A stretch of 27,565 bases of DNA from Phascolarctobacterium succinatutens CAG:287 (GTDB lineage Bacteria; Bacillota; Negativicutes; Acidaminococcales; Acidaminococcaceae): the NCBI RefSeq assembly GCF_000434895.1, contig NZ_FR892783.1, positions 1-27,565 of the forward strand, written 5' to 3'. The position numbers and the translations under genes were made by a program. Positions 23,633 to 27,565 of this stretch are shown in pieces. The notes beneath the pieces are model-generated. The model worked only from the letters and a program-made list of their open reading frames with translations, made no database searches and was not told the origin of the DNA. How positions within the stretch are numbered: position 1 is the first letter of the stretch; each line of letters opens with the position of its first letter.

Positions 23633-25615
23633 TTACAGCGCTGCTTTAACCTTTGCAACCAGGTTTTCAACAGTAAAGCCGTATTTTTCCATCATTACAT
23701 CGCCAGGTGCAGAAGCGCCGAAGGTGGTAATGCCCAGAACATTCTTTTCAGTGCCGGTGTAGCGGCTCCAGCCGTACGGCACACCAGCTTCAACAGCAAA
23801 TTTAGTTACGCCTGCAGGCAGAACGCTTTCTTTATACTCATCGCTTTGAGCATCAAAAGCATCCCAGCAAGGCATAGATACAACGCTAACGTCAATTCCC
23901 TCTTCAGCCAGCTTAGCCTGTGCAGCCAATGCCAGATGAACCTCACTGCCGGTACCGATCAGAACAGCCTTAGCCTCGCTCTTAGCCGGGCTCAGTACGT
24001 AAGCGCCCTTATGAGCGTTTTCATGGATGGTTGCTGCATAATCGTGCAGAACGGTCAGCTTTTGACGGCTCAGCAGCAGGCAGGTCGGCTTATGTTTGTT
24101 CAGGCAAGCCTGTTGCCATGCAGTAGCAGTCTCCAGAGCGTCAGCCGGACGGATAACGCTTACGTTCGGAATCAGACGCAATGCCATAGTGGTTTCAATC
24201 GGCTGATGAGTAGGACCATCTTCGCCCAGCGCAATGCTGTCGTGAGTCAGTACGAATACGGACTGAATGCCCATGAGTGCTGCCATACGGATGGTCGGAC
24301 GCAGGAAGTCAGCGAATACCAGGAAGGTGCCGCCGAAGGGAATGAAACCGCCATGAAGGGAAATGCCGTTCAGAACGGTACCCATAGCGTGCTCGCGAAC
24401 GCCAAAGTGAATGTTACGGCCGGTTCTGTCTAGCTTGGAGAAGTAACCGCCGGTTTTCATGATAGTTTTGTTGGACGGGCCAAGGTCAGCACTGCCGCCA
24501 ACCAGCTCAGGCAACTGTGCAGCCAGAACTTGGATAATATCGCCGCTTGCTTCGCGGGTAGCGTTCTTAACGGTATCCTTGAAGATTGCTTCCAGAGCAG
24601 TCAGGTTAACCATGGAGTTGCCGGCAATGCGGTCTTCCAGTTCTTTAGCCAGCTCAGGATATACCATCTTATAGTCATCCATCAAAGCATTCCAGGCAGC
24701 TTCATTTGCAGCGCAGCCATCCAGCTTAGCAGCAAAATATTCTTTAACCTCAGCAGGTACATAGAACATTTCCTGTGGCCAGCCGGCTTTTTCTTTGGTA
24801 GCTGCCAATGCTTCACCACCCAGCGGCTCGCCATGGCAGGACGGGCTGTCCTGTTTCGGGCTGCCGAAGCCGATGTGAGTACGTACAATAATCAGAGAAG
24901 GATGCATAGTATCAGCCTTAGCTTCTTCGATAGCTGCCTGCATAGCGTCAACATCCTCGCTGCTTTCTACGCGCAGAACCTGCCAGCCATAAGCCTTGAA
25001 GCGGGCTTCAACATCCTCAGTGAAGGCAATATCGGTGCTGCCTTCGATAGTAATCTTGTTATCATCATATAAGTAAATCAGTTTGCCCAAGCCAAGGGTA
25101 CCTGCCAGAGAAGCAGCCTCGCAGGAAACGCCCTCCATCAGGTCGCCGTCAGAGGTCAGACCAAAGGTATAGTGATCAACAACCGGGAAATCAGGTTTGT
25201 TGTACTTTGCGCCCAGCATAGCTTCGGCAATAGCAAAGCCAACGCCCATAGCAAAGCCGTGGCCCAGAGGACCGGTAGAAACGTCAACGCCGGGAGTCAG
25301 GCCGAATTCCGGATGGCCCGGAGTTTTGCTGCCCCATTGACGGAAGTTTTTCAGCTCGTCCAGGGACAGGTCATAGCCTGCCAGGTGCAGCATAGCATAA
25401 AGCAAAGCGCTGCCGTGACCCGGAGAAAGGATGAAACGGTCGCGGTTGAACCATTGCGGGTCAGCCGGATTATAATTCATAAAGCGGTCCCAAATAGTGT
25501 ACATCAAAGGAGCTGTACCCAGAGGGAAGCCAGGATGGCCGGATTTAGCCTTTTCTACCTGGTCTGCTGCCAAAAAGCGAAGAGTGTTTACACATGCCTG
25601 ATCAATTTTCTGCAT
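23633..25615 (-). CDS. tkt: Transketolase
   Basis: This 660-residue thiamine-diphosphate enzyme moves two-carbon ketol units in the pentose phosphate pathway (sedoheptulose 7-P, ribose 5-P, xylulose 5-P, erythrose 4-P). The N-terminal part has SGHPGFPLGTAPLMYT and the cofactor motif TSDGDLMEGVSCEAASLAG (about 154-172) with DDNKITIEG. The central part has the diagnostic LTHDSIALGEDGPTHQPIE. The C-terminal domain is intact, and the length is normal. I chose the ATG at 25615 because GGAGG lies 8 bases upstream; an in-frame ATG five codons earlier contains that ribosome site. It stands alone between its own promoter and terminator. Confidence 0.97.
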   Translation of the reverse strand: MQKIDQACVNTLRFLAADQVEKAKSGHPGFPLGTAPLMYTIWDRFMNYNPADPQWFNRDRFILSPGHGSALLYAMLHLAGYDLSLDELKNFRQWGSKTPGHPEFGLTPGVDVSTGPLGHGFAMGVGFAIAEAMLGAKYNKPDFPVVDHYTFGLTSDGDLMEGVSCEAASLAGTLGLGKLIYLYDDNKITIEGSTDIAFTEDVEARFKAYGWQVLRVESSEDVDAMQAAIEEAKADTMHPSLIIVRTHIGFGSPKQDSPSCHGEPLGGEALAATKEKAGWPQEMFYVPAEVKEYFAAKLDGCAANEAAWNALMDDYKMVYPELAKELEDRIAGNSMVNLTALEAIFKDTVKNATREASGDIIQVLAAQLPELVGGSADLGPSNKTIMKTGGYFSKLDRTGRNIHFGVREHAMGTVLNGISLHGGFIPFGGTFLVFADFLRPTIRMAALMGIQSVFVLTHDSIALGEDGPTHQPIETTMALRLIPNVSVIRPADALETATAWQQACLNKHKPTCLLLSRQKLTVLHDYAATIHENAHKGAYVLSPAKSEAKAVLIGTGSEVHLALAAQAKLAEEGIDVSVVSMPCWDAFDAQSDEYKESVLPAGVTKFAVEAGVPYGWSRYTGTEKNVLGITTFGASAPGDVMMEKYGFTVENLVAKVKAAL

Positions 25616-25652
25616 CGAGAAAACCTCCATTTTTCCAAAATTATCTAAACTA

Positions 25653-25680
25653 ATTATATCATATTTCCCTATATTGTCTA
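25653..25680 (-). promoter_or_regulatory. Promoter of tkt
   Basis: On the minus strand TAGACA (complement of 25675-25680) and TATAAT (complement of 25653-25658) are separated by 16 bases, with a TG one base before the -10 (extended type). A small dyad, GTAAA (25699-25703) and TTTAC (25707-25711), lies about 20 bp upstream of the -35 and could bind a regulator. Confidence 0.82.
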
Positions 25681-25835
25681 CACTTTTTCGTTAAAATTGT
25701 AAACTATTTACACTTTTAACTGAATCCCTAAGCGAAGGAAATAAAATTGATTACGAAATTCTAAGCAAGCAAACGATGAATAAATTCTAAAATTAACCAG
25801 TGATCCTATAAAAAGCACTCACAATTAACAAACAG

Positions 25836-26010
25836 AAAAAGCTCAAAAAACACAATAACCATGCGCTTTCCGAGCTTTTTATTCTTTTCTAGCCATCAAA
25901 GATGGGAGTATATTACACTCATAGGTATTTTTCAATGGATAAAATTTTAAAAAGCTAAAGAGCTAAGCAAGATGTAAAGATTTTACAAAAACTAGGTTTA
26001 CTACTACCTA
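25836..26010 (-). terminator. Candidate terminators of the dut-OMP transcript in a gene-free stretch
   Basis: The 25681-26056 gap is AT-rich and has no supportable gene. Two weak leftward signals are visible. TAGGT/ACCTA (25993-25997 with 26006-26010) is followed on the minus strand by a short T-tract. Farther on, a 9-bp perfect pairing (25836-25844 with 25872-25880) has a 27-base loop and T-rich flanks on both strands. The second could work in both directions. Neither is a strong textbook terminator. Confidence 0.45.
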
Positions 26011-26056
26011 ACGAAAGTAGCATTAAGCATAGCCAAAAGAAAATTTTCACTTCACA

Positions 26057-27037
26057 TCAAAACGCCCAGTTCAGCTTCACGTCCGCCTTCAGCTCACGGT
26101 CATGCTCGCCTTCGAGCCAGGCACCCTCCGCCGTCGTAGAAAGGTTTTTCGTCAGCTTCAGCGTTCCGCTCAGCATCAGATGCAGATAATCCTTGTCGAT
26201 ATCATACGAGTAGTGCTGCCCGGCTTCAGGCTGACCTTCCAATGTGTAACCATACTCAGGCGCCTCACCCGCAAACACCCGCTTATAGCCAAGGCGAACA
26301 GCGTAATTACCGTTTTGCAGCTCACGCCGCAGCTCTACACCAGTCTCCCCGGCCAGATAATTATTGTTTATAGAAGGGTGTACAAGATCAGGATAACCAG
26401 GAATAGCTTGACGGTAGCTCTTTTGCATATAGCGTGAAGCCTGCACATTCACATAGGGCGAAACATGATATATCTTGCCATCATCATGATGCAAATCATA
26501 CTTATATTCGCCGCCCAGTTCTACAATCTGACCGCGATACTTTACGTCATCCCAAGGACTATTAAAATGATTGCCCAGCTTACCATAGTTCACATAACCA
26601 TATTGCTGCACAGCTCCGTGCTGCTTACCTATGTACGCACCAATGCGCCAGTCCTGCTGCAAGGCCTCGGCGCCGCCGCCATTAAGCTCCGTATGATTAT
26701 ACATGCCATACATACCAGTGCGCGTCTCCTTGCCCGTATTCATATCCATGCCTGCAGCTACAGAACGGCTTTTGCCACTTACAGCATCATCGTAATAGCT
26801 CTCCCATTCACTAAAAGAACGCAGCCACCAGTCCACATCACTGTGCTGCACCTGCGGATTCCAGATAGCCTGCAAGCGTCCGCCTGCGTAGCGCTGCATA
26901 GCAGTAGAGCGCTGCGCCTGCACTAGCTGCGACGTTTGTAGCAGCTGAGCATCAGCAAAATCATCAGCCTGAGCTGCTGCTGCAAGGCTCATGGAAGCCA
27001 AAAGTGCTACTGTAAAAATCTTATAGTTTTGTTTCAT
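26057..27037 (-). CDS. Secreted outer-membrane beta-barrel protein, autotransporter-barrel-like
   Basis: This 326-residue precursor starts with a clear signal peptide (KQNYK, then a hydrophobic core, cleavage after AQA at residue 24). The mature chain has alternating polar/aromatic strands and ends in KADVKLNWAF. The terminal Phe and the alternating residues before it are the C-terminal signal of BAM-assembled beta-barrels. Size and pattern fit the barrel of a type V autotransporter, but the passenger is missing; only about 50 residues precede the first likely strand. It may be a stand-alone barrel or a porin-like protein of unknown function. Its presence shows an outer membrane. It starts 14 bp after dut with a GGAGG ribosome site, so the two are probably co-transcribed. 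Confidence 0.75.
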   Translation of the reverse strand: MKQNYKIFTVALLASMSLAAAAQADDFADAQLLQTSQLVQAQRSTAMQRYAGGRLQAIWNPQVQHSDVDWWLRSFSEWESYYDDAVSGKSRSVAAGMDMNTGKETRTGMYGMYNHTELNGGGAEALQQDWRIGAYIGKQHGAVQQYGYVNYGKLGNHFNSPWDDVKYRGQIVELGGEYKYDLHHDDGKIYHVSPYVNVQASRYMQKSYRQAIPGYPDLVHPSINNNYLAGETGVELRRELQNGNYAVRLGYKRVFAGEAPEYGYTLEGQPEAGQHYSYDIDKDYLHLMLSGTLKLTKNLSTTAEGAWLEGEHDRELKADVKLNWAF

Positions 27038-27051
27038 AATGCTTTCCTCCC

Positions 27052-27507
27052 TTAAATTTTCCCCGTACTGCCGAAGCCGCCTGCACGTACAGCCTTCTCC
27101 ACCTTATCGTCGTCGTCAACGGTCAGATAGTTGTAGAAAATGCCCTGTGCAATGCGTTCGCCCTGCGGAATCGTCACTGCCTCACTGCCCATATTCAGCA
27201 GTGCCACCATAATGTGACCTTCGTTATCAGCATTATTATAATAATCGGCATCAATAATACCGACATTATTAACCAGCATCAGATGCGTCTTTACCGCCAT
27301 GCTGCTGCGAATATGCAGACCAAGGAATTCTCCGGCCTGCATATAAGCCTTCACACCTGTCGGCACCAGCACCAGCTTGCCCGGCTCCAGTACAACCTCT
27401 TCGGCAGCGCTGATGTCATAACCGGCGCTGAACTGTGTCTTGCGCTCCGGCATGGGGAACTCAACATCAATATACTTGGCAACCTTTTCAAAACCACGTG
27501 TTTTCAT
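27052..27507 (-). CDS. dut: dUTP diphosphatase
   Basis: This 151-residue trimeric dUTPase hydrolyses dUTP to dUMP, keeping uracil out of DNA and supplying dTMP synthesis. All five motifs are visible: AGYDISA (28-34), RSSMAVK (67-73), GIIDADY (83-89, catalytic aspartate), GERIAQ (116-121) and the C-terminal GGFGSTG (143-149). A short acidic insert, YNNADNEGHI, follows motif 3. This variant is seen in some Firmicute and phage enzymes, from memory. GGAG lies about 10 bases upstream of the ATG. Whether it is first in its operon cannot be told from this window. Confidence 0.95.
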   Translation of the reverse strand: MKTRGFEKVAKYIDVEFPMPERKTQFSAGYDISAAEEVVLEPGKLVLVPTGVKAYMQAGEFLGLHIRSSMAVKTHLMLVNNVGIIDADYYNNADNEGHIMVALLNMGSEAVTIPQGERIAQGIFYNYLTVDDDDKVEKAVRAGGFGSTGKI

Positions 27508-27530
27508 TAGTAACTCACTCCTATTCTATT

Positions 27531-27565
27531 ACCCCCTTCCGCCTCGCTATGCTCGGCACCTTCCC
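27531..27565. repeat. GC-rich possible interspersed repeat, cut by the window end
   Basis: A C-rich stretch starts 24 bp upstream of dut: CCTTCC, then GCCTCGCTATGCTCGGCA, then CCTTCC again. It differs sharply in base use from the bases next to it. I associate similar sequence with intergenic repeats in this bacterial group, but only from memory, and the element runs off the window. Confidence 0.3.

Overview
The window suggests a diderm Firmicute of the class Negativicutes (the Phascolarctobacterium/Acidaminococcus part of the group is my best guess, not provable here). The housekeeping gene order is Firmicute-like: asp23-amaP-DUF2273-nusB, then xseA-xseB-ispA-dxs-tlyA-nadK-argR-recN. There is also a secreted beta-barrel outer-membrane protein with a C-terminal aromatic residue, which needs an outer membrane. 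Apart from one small gene at the left end, everything is on the minus strand.

Layout, left to right. 1-1396: AT-rich accessory-looking DNA with tandem 22-bp repeats, a DnaA-box match, a 28-bp dyad, one orphan helix-turn-helix gene on the plus strand and three intrinsic terminators. 1397-1541: tRNA-Leu(CAA) with a full-consensus promoter. 1593-9333: a four-gene operon, transcribed jetD-jetA-jetB-jetC, that I read as a Wadjet-type SMC/condensin anti-plasmid defence system, most like type II. It is driven from a promoter that appears nested inside the terminator of the upstream gene. 9426-11416: an oligoendopeptidase F gene with a structured leader and its own promoter. 11428-23477: a gene string of about 12 kb in which asp23 is the first gene and a NUDIX hydrolase the last. 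It ends at a strong terminator and starts at a promoter overlapped by a perfect 12-7-12 inverted repeat. 23584-25680: transketolase with its own promoter and terminator. 26057-27507: dut followed 14 bp later by a signal-peptide beta-barrel protein.

How the genes work together. The long operon joins an envelope-stress/Asp23 module (asp23, amaP, DUF2273), transcription antitermination (nusB), a TsaD-like paralog, DNA repair (xseA, xseB, recN), isoprenoid precursor synthesis (dxs, ispA), rRNA methylation (tlyA), NADP supply (nadK), arginine regulation (argR) and nucleotide-sugar cleanup (NUDIX). Many genes overlap by 1-8 bp, which indicates translational coupling. The one large gap, between nadK and argR, is filled with degenerate copies of a repeat.

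The system of most interest is the Wadjet operon: JetC (SMC-like ATPase), JetA (kleisin-like), JetB (small accessory subunit) and JetD (Toprim-fold nuclease) would together recognise and cut small circular DNA. It sits between tRNA-Leu and pepF, next to the accessory-looking left end. Identifications rest on motifs and recalled family features; no database search was possible.
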